Of a stretch of DNA of 39,259 nucleotides, positions 1 through 6,746 are shown in pieces (positions within the stretch are counted from its first letter, which is position 1; each line of letters starts with the position of its first letter). A model generated the notes under the pieces. That model was not told the origin of the DNA. It did no database searches and was given only the letters and a program-made list of their open reading frames with translations. The position numbers and the translations under genes were made by a program. Source of the DNA: Chitinophagaceae bacterium (GTDB lineage: Bacteria; Bacteroidota; Bacteroidia; Chitinophagales; Chitinophagaceae); contig CANICR010000007.1 in assembly GCA_947466405.1 (NCBI GenBank), forward strand, positions 1 to 39,259, in the 5' to 3' direction.

Positions 1-815
1 CCAGTGCAATTAATTAATATTTCTATTCTTTCTCCTGCTGATAATAAATAACGCGTTACAGCCACTGGCTGATTTAATAAACCACCATCTGATGTAATAA
101 CAAAGAATTGCCTATTGTCACTAAATCCTAAATTATAGGATCTTTCAATTGCTGCGTTTAATATTCTAAATCTCACAACCTGAGCGGGAATATTATATTG
201 TGGAGACAATACTCCATTAACCATTAATGAATCACCATAAGGTGCCGTTATTGAAAACTGATTAGAATTAGTAAAAGTCCGATCTGTTATTACCAATGGA
301 ATATCATCCACTCCATAAGTTCTTGGAAGTGGTAATGCTGCTTCTATAGAATCTCTGACGATGATCAAGCCGCCCACTCCTTTTGTAATTTGCTCTTGAG
401 TCATTTCATGAAGGTGTGGATGGTACCAATAAGTTGCAGCGCTATTAGTTACTTTCCAATAAGGTTGCCAAAGTGTACCAGGAGGAATGATTTGATGAGG
501 CCCGCCATCCATAACAGCAGGAAGGTGCATTCCATGCCAATGCAAAGTCGTAGAATCATTTAATGAATTTCTAACATTAAGGTGAACAGTATCTCCTTGA
601 TTGAAAAACAATGTAGGCCCCCAGAAATGATCATTATTAATTCCTGCAGTTATTGTTTGCTGACCAGCTTTTAACTGAGAGAATGTATCTTTTATATTCA
701 AATTAAAAGTTGTTCCAGATAAGGTATCTGGTATCCAAAGAGTATTGTATTGTGCAAATGAATTATTTGCAAAAAGCAAGCTAACAATTAATTGAAAGGA
801 TAATATTTTTTTCAT
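1..815 (-). CDS. Multicopper oxidase (CueO/CotA/SufI-like), N-terminal part, cut by window edge
   Basis: The first 271 codons are visible; the C-terminal part lies beyond position 1. The start is ATG at 815-813. It is followed by a Sec signal peptide (MKKILSF.. ending SFAQ, residues 1-22). Cupredoxin domain 1 carries the copper motifs H92-W-H94-G-M-H97 and H132-P-H134-L-H136, the type 2/type 3 ligands of laccase-like oxidases. Domain 2 follows, with 'MVNG' and 'RFRILNAA' typical of the family. Known members oxidise Cu(I), phenols or bilirubin, or act in cell division (SufI), at the expense of O2. The type 1 copper ligands and the exact substrate lie outside the window. It sits 48 bases downstream of the sensor-like gene and is probably the effector of that operon. 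Family assignment is firm; the copper-detoxification role is inferred. Confidence 0.93.
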   Translation of the reverse strand, partial: MKKILSFQLIVSLLFANNSFAQYNTLWIPDTLSGTTFNLNIKDTFSQLKAGQQTITAGINNDHFWGPTLFFNQGDTVHLNVRNSLNDSTTLHWHGMHLPAVMDGGPHQIIPPGTLWQPYWKVTNSAATYWYHPHLHEMTQEQITKGVGGLIIVRDSIEAALPLPRTYGVDDIPLVITDRTFTNSNQFSITAPYGDSLMVNGVLSPQYNIPAQVVRFRILNAAIERSYNLGFSDNRQFFVITSDGGLLNQPVAVTRYLLSAGERIEILINCT

Positions 816-863
816 TTCTATTTTTTAAAGACTTATTTTTTAAAATTGGTAATGATACGCTAA

Positions 864-1607
864 TTATAATTCATCTGGAGGAGGCTCATGGGGCGGCCTG
901 CCTGGGCGACCCGGAGGATGATTAAACCTTCTACCCGGAGGTGGTGGCCCATCTGGGAATCGTTCAGGATCATTTTCATCAAATCCATCTTTTCTACTCC
1001 CATTCAATTGGCGAGGAGGCCTTCCTTCTCTTGGTGGATTTTCGAATCGATTATTTTTATTGTTTTCAATCTCTTGATTTTCGTGTAATTTATCATCCCC
1101 TTGCTCAAATTTACTACTAGTACTGTTTGCCCCCTCTCTAAACATAGGCGGTGGTGGTGGTGGAAGAAATAAGTTTTCTATTAAAGAATCTAATTTTAAC
1201 AGCTGAGATGGATTGCAGATTTTCCTTATTCTTTTGAAATGATAAAAAACAGACGTGTCTATCTGCATTTTAATTTTAGCAGCATCGTTAACACAATTTA
1301 ACACGACTAAAGAATCATAGGGATCTGATTTCAATAATTCAAAAAGCGTTTCCCTATATCCCCTCTCTTTATCTTTAAACAACTCTAATTGTGCATGATG
1401 TTGCAGCATTAAATTATCCAACTTAGATTGCTGAATACTATCAAGATCCAGATTTTCAATCAGAAATCTTTCGCGTACTGATTTTCTCATATCCTCATGC
1501 TTTGGAGGATTTGTCCTAAACCATAGAATGGTAGTAAAAATTGTATTCATTATTAATAATGCGATCATCACATATACCAATAATTTGTTTTTATTGTTTG
1601 TCATCAT
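864..1607 (-). CDS. Spy/CnrX-like membrane-anchored sensor candidate with proline-rich tail
   Basis: 247 residues; the start is one of two adjacent ATGs (1607 or 1604). An N-terminal membrane anchor spans about residues 9-30. A helical region follows with LTxxQ-like repeats ('LDLDSIQQSKL' and 'CNPSQLLKLDSL'), as in Spy/CpxP/CnrX-type periplasmic proteins. A histidine pair (LQHHAQ) and a cysteine in 'NPSQL' context could bind metal. From about residue 150 the protein becomes low-complexity and proline-rich (a run of six prolines, then PPPPGRR, PPGRPGRPP), ending PPPDEL. The start overlaps the preceding gene by 17 bases, suggesting translational coupling. By analogy with CnrX in CnrYXH it may relay a periplasmic metal or misfolding signal to the anti-sigma factor. 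Homology is weak, so the function is an inference. Confidence 0.7.
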   Translation of the reverse strand: MMTNNKNKLLVYVMIALLIMNTIFTTILWFRTNPPKHEDMRKSVRERFLIENLDLDSIQQSKLDNLMLQHHAQLELFKDKERGYRETLFELLKSDPYDSLVVLNCVNDAAKIKMQIDTSVFYHFKRIRKICNPSQLLKLDSLIENLFLPPPPPPMFREGANSTSSKFEQGDDKLHENQEIENNKNNRFENPPREGRPPRQLNGSRKDGFDENDPERFPDGPPPPGRRFNHPPGRPGRPPHEPPPDEL

Positions 1608-1908
1608 AATAAAATATTGAAGTTGTATTCAAATCATATTCGTTTGAGAATTCACTTTGAGCAGATACTGCATGATTATTAATTTTTACTGTTTGTTCAG
1701 ATGCCTGTGATAACATAACTGCATTTACAAAAAATAAAATTGCGCAGATACTGATCAACACTAAAGATTTTTTTAATGGCATTTCAAATTCTTGTTCTTG
1801 ATCAAAAATCCTATGCATCAATTTTGCTTTTATAAAAGGAGACAGTTCTGCAAGTTGCATATCGTCAAAACTATTAAGCACCATTTCTATTTTCGTATTC
1901 TTTTCCAT
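1591..1908 (-). CDS. Putative anti-sigma factor (CnrY-like single-pass membrane protein)
   Basis: 105 residues starting with ATG at 1908. The cytosolic N-terminus of about 45 residues contains 'VLNSFDDMQLAELSPF', a pattern seen in small Bacteroidota proteins encoded after ECF sigma factors. A transmembrane helix lies at about residues 48-66, followed by a short periplasmic tail of about 39 residues. There is no zinc-finger HxxxCxxC motif, so it is not a ZAS-type anti-sigma factor. It starts 16 bases after the sigma gene and overlaps the sensor gene. Position, topology and size support a role in holding the sigma factor at the membrane. No enzymatic motif is visible. The assignment rests mainly on context. 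Confidence 0.65.
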   Translation of the reverse strand: MEKNTKIEMVLNSFDDMQLAELSPFIKAKLMHRIFDQEQEFEMPLKKSLVLISICAILFFVNAVMLSQASEQTVKINNHAVSAQSEFSNEYDLNTTSIFYYDDKQ

Positions 1909-1924
1909 TGTATAATATTAACTA

Positions 1925-2491
1925 CTATTCGTAGTAAGCTTCTTTTAAAATATTTCTTAAATTTTCATTCGCTCTATGAATCAATCCTTCAATACTTTTC
2001 GTTGTCTTTTTCATTATTTTGCCCACTTCCTGATAACTCAACCCTTCTGATTTTATTAATAAAAAAGCAACTCTTTGATTTTCAGACAAATGATTTAAAG
2101 CTTTAAAAAGCACTACAGCATTTTCTTTATTTTGTAGCGCAATTCCAGGATGATAAAAATCCGGAACATCTTCTTTATCCGTTTGAATACCAATAAGATT
2201 TTTAAAATAATTAATGGATCTTTTCGATTTCTTTTTACGCTCCCATTCAATTGCTTTAAGATAGGCTATCTTATATATCCAGGTTGATAATTTAGATTCT
2301 CCTCTAAAATGCTGTATACCCCTGTAAATTTGAATAAAAACTTCCTGAGTTAAATCTTCCGCATCATGTGATTGCTGCGTTATTTTCAAAATCGTATTAA
2401 AAACTACATGCTGATACTCCTCTACTAATTGAGTAAAAGAAACCCTGTCCCCTTTTTTAAGAAGTTCAATAAATTCTAAACTATCAGGCAA
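1925..2491 (-). CDS. ECF-type RNA polymerase sigma factor
   Basis: 188 residues. Region 2 is at about residues 24-90, with the core-binding pattern 'DAEDLTQEVFIQIY' and the -10-reading segment 'STWIYKIAYLKAIEW'. Region 4 is at about residues 134-181, a helix-turn-helix ('LSYQEVGKIMKKTTKSIEGLIHR'-like, split here by length rules). Regions 1.1 and 3 are absent, as expected for ECF sigma factors. The likely start is TTG at 2491-2489: a TGA lies two codons upstream in frame and no ATG precedes region 2. It is the first gene of the run sigma, anti-sigma, sensor, multicopper oxidase and probably activates that operon. The stimulus is not visible in the sequence. Confidence 0.92.
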   Translation of the reverse strand: MPDSLEFIELLKKGDRVSFTQLVEEYQHVVFNTILKITQQSHDAEDLTQEVFIQIYRGIQHFRGESKLSTWIYKIAYLKAIEWERKKKSKRSINYFKNLIGIQTDKEDVPDFYHPGIALQNKENAVVLFKALNHLSENQRVAFLLIKSEGLSYQEVGKIMKKTTKSIEGLIHRANENLRNILKEAYYE

Positions 2492-2611
2492 AACTCAAAC
2501 TTTGTATATTAGATGTATAAATTAGTAAATCCCCTTGTAAATAAATAAAATTACAGTTATTTATGAATAATAGGTTCATTAGTTAACTTTACACACTAAT
2601 TATTCGTTCTA

Positions 2612-3331
2612 ATGATAAAACTTTCTGTTAATATCAACAAACTAGCTACGCTTAGAAACTCAAGAGGGGGCAATAACCCTGATATATATAAAGCTGCTGT
2701 GGATATACAGAAATTTGGGGCAGATGGTATTACCATTCATCCAAGACCAGATGAAAGGCATATAAAGTATGCTGATGTATTCGAATTAAATAAAATAATT
2801 ACTACCGAATTTAATATAGAAGGCAACCCAGCCGATGATAAATTCATTCAATTAGTTTTAGCGAATAAACCAACTCAAGTAACCTTGGTTCCAGATGCAC
2901 ATGGTCAACTTACAAGTAATCATGGGTGGAATACCATTGAACATACCCATTTCTTAAAACCGATTGTACAATTATTTAAAGCAAATAACATCAGGGTATC
3001 CATTTTTATTGATCCAATCATTGAGATGATTGAAGCTTCAAAAGAAACAGGAACAGACAGAATAGAATTATATACAGAGTCGTATGCTCGAGAATTTTCT
3101 GCAGGCAATAAAGAAAAAGGAATCAAGCCATATGTTGAATCTGCTATGAAGGCGAAAGAGTTGAACCTAGGGATAAATGCAGGGCATGATTTAGATTTTA
3201 ATAACCTAGCCTACTTTTCCAGGGAGATACCAAATTTAGAAGAAGTTTCTATTGGTCACGCTTTGATTTGCGACTCCATTTATTTAGGACTAGAAAATAC
3301 CATTCAATTGTACAAAAGACAATTAAAATAA
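2612..3331 (+). CDS. pdxJ: Pyridoxine 5'-phosphate synthase PdxJ
   Basis: 239 residues, the usual length for PdxJ. It condenses 1-deoxyxylulose 5-phosphate with 3-amino-2-oxopropyl phosphate to give pyridoxine 5'-phosphate, the last ring-forming step of DXP-dependent vitamin B6 synthesis in the cytosol. Visible family signatures are the N-terminal 'LSVNINKLATLRN', 'DGITIHPRPDERHI', 'VTLVPD' and the C-terminal 'GINAGHDLDFNNL' and 'EVSIGHALICDS', which build the TIM-barrel active site. The ATG at 2612 directly precedes the conserved first strand. It is transcribed divergently from the sigma operon and stands alone; other pdx genes are not in the window. A TAACTTTA element at about 2583-2590 is a weak -7 candidate. 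Confidence 0.96.
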   Translation: MIKLSVNINKLATLRNSRGGNNPDIYKAAVDIQKFGADGITIHPRPDERHIKYADVFELNKIITTEFNIEGNPADDKFIQLVLANKPTQVTLVPDAHGQLTSNHGWNTIEHTHFLKPIVQLFKANNIRVSIFIDPIIEMIEASKETGTDRIELYTESYAREFSAGNKEKGIKPYVESAMKAKELNLGINAGHDLDFNNLAYFSREIPNLEEVSIGHALICDSIYLGLENTIQLYKRQLK

Positions 3332-3354
3332 TTATTATCCTTTGTATAAAAATA

Positions 3355-4437
3355 TCACTTGAAAATACTGGCAAGTTTAGCTTCCAATGCTTCTCCCCTA
3401 AGATTTTTTCCTATGACAATACCAGCAGGGTCTATTAAAAAATTTTGCGGTATACTGGTGATGCCAAATTTTTGAGCTGCTGAATTACTCCATCCTCTTA
3501 AGTCGCAAACATGCGTCCAAGTTAATTGATCTTGGTTAATTGCTTGAATCCATGGTTCTTTACTTTTATCTAAAGAAACACCAAGCACAGTGAACCCTTT
3601 ATTTTTGTATTTATTGAATGCGCTTACGACATTGGGGTTTTCGCCTCTACATGGGCCACACCAACTAGCCCAAAAATCTATCAGCACATATTTCCCTCTG
3701 AAAGATTTAATATTGATCATTTTCCCATTTTCATCAGCTTGTTCGAAATCGGGTATCACTTTCCCCATTGGGTCTTTTTTCAATTCAGCAATTTGCTGAC
3801 CAATATAAGATCCAATATTAGAATTTTGTACATCCTGAGTTAGTCCTGTATACAATTGCTCCATCATAACGCCATCATTACTCAATTGATTAATTCTATA
3901 TATAGCTAAGGGTGCTATGAAAGAAGATTTATTGTTCATGACAAAATTGATCAAATCGTAAATACATTTTTGAGCTTCGCCATTATCAATAACTGCATTG
4001 GGTTGAAACATACTTTCATATGGCTTAGTGATTTGACTATATTTTATAAAATCATCATGGCTTTTAGACCCTGAAACTATAGCTCTATCCAATTCGTCTT
4101 TTTTAACTTTGATTTCTACATTACTATTGTCTAAAAACAATACAATAAATGCCTGCGATTTGTCAAAAGTAATAAGCTTAAAATCTGGAGTTGACATTTT
4201 CCCATCAAAGGAAAAGTTTCCATTACTTACAACAGTGGTAGCTTCTGGAGCTCTGTTATTTCCATTCAAGAAATCCACAACAGTTCCATCAGGAAATCCT
4301 TCAGTAAGGCCATTAATTTTATACCCTTCAGAACTTGCGGTAATTGGAGGATCTGTATTAATTGATTTTTTTTTCTTTTGTTGAGCTGATGCAAATACAG
4401 GTAAGAAAACCAGGCATAGAAAAAAATGCTTTATCAT
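3355..4437 (-). CDS. TlpA/ResA-like thioredoxin-fold protein with DUF4369-like N-terminal domain
   Basis: About 360 residues from ATG 4437; an upstream in-frame start at 4467 would put ten polar residues before the signal peptide and is less likely. The signal peptide (MIKHFFLCLVFLPVFASAQ) sends it to the periplasm. Residues about 30-220 resemble the DUF4369 beta domain found before thioredoxin domains in Bacteroidota. The C-terminal third is a TlpA-type thioredoxin domain with 'FWASWCGPCRGENPNV' (active cysteines about C260 and C263) and the cis-proline segment 'ITSIPQNFLID'. It probably reduces or isomerises disulfides in exported proteins. It is convergent with pdxJ and shows no partner gene. 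Family assignment is strong; the substrate is unknown. Confidence 0.9.
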   Translation of the reverse strand: MIKHFFLCLVFLPVFASAQQKKKKSINTDPPITASSEGYKINGLTEGFPDGTVVDFLNGNNRAPEATTVVSNGNFSFDGKMSTPDFKLITFDKSQAFIVLFLDNSNVEIKVKKDELDRAIVSGSKSHDDFIKYSQITKPYESMFQPNAVIDNGEAQKCIYDLINFVMNNKSSFIAPLAIYRINQLSNDGVMMEQLYTGLTQDVQNSNIGSYIGQQIAELKKDPMGKVIPDFEQADENGKMINIKSFRGKYVLIDFWASWCGPCRGENPNVVSAFNKYKNKGFTVLGVSLDKSKEPWIQAINQDQLTWTHVCDLRGWSNSAAQKFGITSIPQNFLIDPAGIVIGKNLRGEALEAKLASIFK

Positions 4438-4515
4438 AGTAAAATCAGTTGATGATGTATGTTGCAAATTAAGACGTTTCTTCCTTTTTACCTAACCAAA
4501 AAGAGAAATTATCAT

Positions 4516-5160
4516 TTAATTATCGACTTGATTAACTGTTTGGATAAATGAAGATATCATAGCGAAATCATTCATTTTGGGGTCCTTTTCAAAATTTTCG
4601 TCAAAATTAACACCAAAAAAATCGGGATGCTTAAATTTATGAAGGAAGGAAGCATCACGTAGTTTAATAAGGCCGCCACCAATAAAGAATGGCTTTTCAA
4701 AGCTAATATCATTAAAGATTTTCAAGTCAATGTTAATTGATGCAGCGTTATTTAACACATTATGATTCCTTTGAAATAAATAATAGTCACAAACATCATC
4801 AAAATCTTTTATTTTAATTTCAATGGCCGTTTTATTAAAATCCTCAAGTTGGAAAGTCTTAATTACTTCTATTTTATTTGAAATTAATTTACAAAACTGC
4901 GGTGATTCATTTCCATTCAGCTGAATAAGATCTAAATCAAACTCCTCTATTGTTTTAAAAATTTCTTCTACTGGTGAATTAACAAAAACCCCAACTTTCA
5001 AAATTTCGATTTCTGCCGAAGTAATATCAGCAGCTTGTATGAAATTTCTAATATAGTGAATCGATGATTTATCAAATACAAGTCCAACATATTCAATCTC
5101 TAATTTATCGAGTTGAAATAATTGCTCTACACTTTTAATTTCACAAACTTTGATATTCAT
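4516..5160 (-). CDS. trpF: Divergent phosphoribosylanthranilate isomerase (TrpF-like) lacking the catalytic aspartate
   Basis: 214 residues, TrpF length, with an (alpha/beta)8 pattern. Recognisable blocks are the N-terminal 'KVCEIK' (family K-[IV]-C-G; catalytic-base Cys kept), 'VGLVFDKSSIHYI', 'KVGVFVNSPVEEIF', 'LDLIQLNGNES', 'EVIKTF', 'PFFIGGG' and 'FEKDPKMND'. Normal TrpF has Asp in the '[FVY]-[VL]-[LF]-D' strand as general acid, followed by a GG[ST]G loop. Here the strand reads 'DYYLFQRNHN' and the loop is replaced by 'NNAAS'. The enzyme would isomerise phosphoribosyl-anthranilate in tryptophan synthesis, but activity is doubtful. It follows trpG/pabA by 25 bases. The reading frame is intact, so it is either decaying or has taken another role. 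Confidence 0.75.
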   Translation of the reverse strand: MNIKVCEIKSVEQLFQLDKLEIEYVGLVFDKSSIHYIRNFIQAADITSAEIEILKVGVFVNSPVEEIFKTIEEFDLDLIQLNGNESPQFCKLISNKIEVIKTFQLEDFNKTAIEIKIKDFDDVCDYYLFQRNHNVLNNAASINIDLKIFNDISFEKPFFIGGGLIKLRDASFLHKFKHPDFFGVNFDENFEKDPKMNDFAMISSFIQTVNQVDN

Positions 5161-5185
5161 ATTATTAGAAAGTTAATGAAAAAGA

Positions 5186-5758
5186 TTATCGATACAACCA
5201 ATTACTAAGTATTTTCTCTCCACAGGGCGATAATATACTTTCTGGATGAAATTGAACGCCTTGAAGATCATAGTTAACATGTTGTAATCCCATAATATTT
5301 TGATCTTCATCTTCTGCGGTTACTTTTAATACTGATGGGAAGTTTTCTCTATTGACGACCCAGCTATGATATCTTCCAACTTGCTGTATTTCATCTAATT
5401 CTATAAACAGTTTGCATTTTTTTTCTAGAATTTTTATGGGAGTAGCTACTCCATGAAAAACGGTGGCAAGATTTGATAGGGTGCCTCCGAATACTTCCGC
5501 AATGGCTTGATGCCCTAAACAAACGCCAAGTATAGATTTGGAAGAAGCGTATTCTTTAATTAATAATTTTAATATCCCAGCTTCTATCGGAAGACCCGGT
5601 CCTGGTGAAAGAACTATTTTATCATACTTGGCAATTTCTTCCAATTCGATTTTATCATTTTTAAACACATCCACTTTTATGTGTGCTAATTTCTCGATAA
5701 TATGGACAAGATTATAAGTAAATGAATCATAGTTATCAAAAATTAAGACTTTGGTCAT
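5186..5758 (-). CDS. trpG: Anthranilate / aminodeoxychorismate synthase glutaminase subunit (TrpG/PabA)
   Basis: 190 residues from ATG 5758 ('MTKVLIFDNYDSFTYNL', the standard family N-terminus); the earlier in-frame start at 5773 adds only five residues. It is a class I glutamine amidotransferase: 'LSPGPGLP' oxyanion strand, nucleophile elbow 'GVCLGHQA' with Cys about residue 80, and 'GVQFHPESIL' supplying catalytic His and Glu. It hydrolyses glutamine and channels ammonia to TrpE (tryptophan) or PabB (folate). Neither synthase subunit is in the window, so TrpG and PabA cannot be told apart; dual use is common. Its neighbour is a degenerate trpF, which makes the folate role worth weighing. 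A rho-independent terminator of the preceding gene lies just upstream. Confidence 0.92.
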   Translation of the reverse strand: MTKVLIFDNYDSFTYNLVHIIEKLAHIKVDVFKNDKIELEEIAKYDKIVLSPGPGLPIEAGILKLLIKEYASSKSILGVCLGHQAIAEVFGGTLSNLATVFHGVATPIKILEKKCKLFIELDEIQQVGRYHSWVVNRENFPSVLKVTAEDEDQNIMGLQHVNYDLQGVQFHPESILSPCGEKILSNWLYR

Positions 5759-5782
5759 AAAAAATAAAATCAATTTATTTTA

Positions 5783-5812
5783 AATAAAAAAAGACGGAAC
5801 AAATCCCGTCTT
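5783..5812 (-). terminator. Rho-independent terminator after the transaldolase gene
   Basis: On the minus strand a 7-bp GC-containing stem (AAGACGG / CCGTCTT, arms at 5806-5812 and 5791-5797) with an 8-base loop is followed at once by a T-rich tract. It sits 22 bases after the transaldolase stop codon and before trpG, so it separates the two transcription units. Confidence 0.88.
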
Positions 5813-5834
5813 AATAAAATTGCGTTTTAATCAA

Positions 5835-6488
5835 TTAAGCAAACTTTTTTGCATCTTCTAAAAATTTGGCCAACCCAATATCTGTAAGCGGATGCTTTAA
5901 TAATCCTAAAATTGAATCAAGGGGGCAAGTACATACATCTGCACCGGCTTCAGCACATTTAATAATATGATTTGGATAACGAATAGATGCAGCGAGAATT
6001 TCCGTTTTAAATCCTTGTGTACTAAAAATTTGTCTAAGCTGATGAATTAATTCCATTCCATCCCAGCCACTATCATCAATTCTTCCGATAAAAGGAGACA
6101 CATATGTAGCGCCGGCTTTCGCTGCTAAAATAGCCTGCCCCGCTGAAAAAACTAATGTGCAATTCGTTTTTATCCCATTTTCTGTAAACCATTTAATCGC
6201 TTTAATGCCCTCTTTAATCATGGGCACTTTTACAACAATATTTTTATGAATAGCAACTAATTTTTTACCTTCTGCAATGATTCCATTAAAATCAGTTGAA
6301 ATAACTTCAGCGCTTATATCACCATCCACCATTTCACAAATTGTTTTATAATGCTGCATCACTGCTGCTTCTCCCTTAATCCCTTCTTTAGCCATTAAAG
6401 ATGGATTGGTGGTAACCCCATCTAGTATACCTAAATCATTGGCTTCTTTTATTTGAGCTAGATTTGCTGTATCAATAAAGAATTTCAT
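5835..6488 (-). CDS. tal: Transaldolase, short TalC/FSA-type subfamily
   Basis: 217 residues from ATG 6488. The open frame continues upstream to 6632, but that extension would run into the SRP RNA, and 'MKFFIDTANLAQIKEAN' is the family's normal N-terminus. It is a TIM-barrel enzyme with Schiff-base lysine in 'NIVVKVPM' (about K87), plus 'DGVTTNPSLMAKEG', 'NCTLVFSAGQA' and 'YVSPFIGRIDD'. It transfers dihydroxyacetone units between sugar phosphates in the non-oxidative pentose phosphate pathway; close relatives act instead as fructose-6-phosphate aldolases. The length (not about 320) places it in the small subfamily. A terminator follows directly. The 112-base leader to the SRP RNA holds no clear promoter. 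Confidence 0.95.
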   Translation of the reverse strand: MKFFIDTANLAQIKEANDLGILDGVTTNPSLMAKEGIKGEAAVMQHYKTICEMVDGDISAEVISTDFNGIIAEGKKLVAIHKNIVVKVPMIKEGIKAIKWFTENGIKTNCTLVFSAGQAILAAKAGATYVSPFIGRIDDSGWDGMELIHQLRQIFSTQGFKTEILAASIRYPNHIIKCAEAGADVCTCPLDSILGLLKHPLTDIGLAKFLEDAKKFA

Positions 6489-6596
6489 TGTAAACTTTTT
6501 AAAAATTGAAATAAAAAAATATTTTACGAAGTTAATTGCGAAACGTAAATTTTCAATAAAAGAAAGGAAAAAGATTCTTTTATTTTTTGAAATAAA

Positions 6597-6694
6597 AAAT
6601 GGCAAGTTACTTACATCGCACCGCTCAACCATCTACCCTTGCTACCTTCCGGTCCTGGGGGAGTTCAATAGGAGCTGGTCGTATAAGACTTGCC
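6597..6694 (-). ncRNA. ffs: Signal recognition particle RNA, small bacterial (4.5S) type
   Basis: The minus strand contains the conserved SRP apical domain, with CAGGACCGGAAGGTAGCAAG on the minus strand (about 6637-6656), including the GGAA tetraloop and the asymmetric internal loop bound by Ffh. The outer stem is closed by GGCAAGT (6688-6694) pairing with ACTTGCC (6601-6607), with an alternative GCACCG/CGGTGC pairing. The 3' arm runs into ATTTTTTA, so the molecule's own hairpin may serve as terminator. The deduced size is about 95-100 nt. The RNA scaffolds Ffh for co-translational membrane targeting. An ORF on the opposite strand here is spurious. Exact ends are inferred from the promoter and the T tract. 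Confidence 0.93.
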
Positions 6695-6698
6695 GGTG

Positions 6699-6706
6699 CA
6701 AATATA
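6699..6706 (-). promoter_or_regulatory. -7 promoter element of the SRP RNA gene
   Basis: The minus strand reads TATATTTG, an exact match to the Bacteroidota -7 consensus TAnnTTTG, five bases before the deduced first G of the SRP RNA (6694). The -33 region is T-rich without a clear TTG. Confidence 0.65.
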
Positions 6707-6746
6707 ATCAATTATTTGAATGAAGGAAAAAAATTGAAATTCGTTT

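Noticed and set aside
888-1088. Plus-strand ORF opposite the proline-rich tail
   Set aside because: It exists only because CCN/GGN-rich codons lack stops on the other strand; no start context or family resemblance, and the minus-strand gene is coherent.
5186-5758. A full tryptophan operon
   Set aside because: Only trpG/pabA and a degenerate trpF are present; the neighbours are unrelated, so an operon call would be unsupported.
6489-6632. N-terminal extension of the transaldolase frame
   Set aside because: It reads into the SRP RNA, has no family counterpart and precedes a perfect family N-terminus at 6488.
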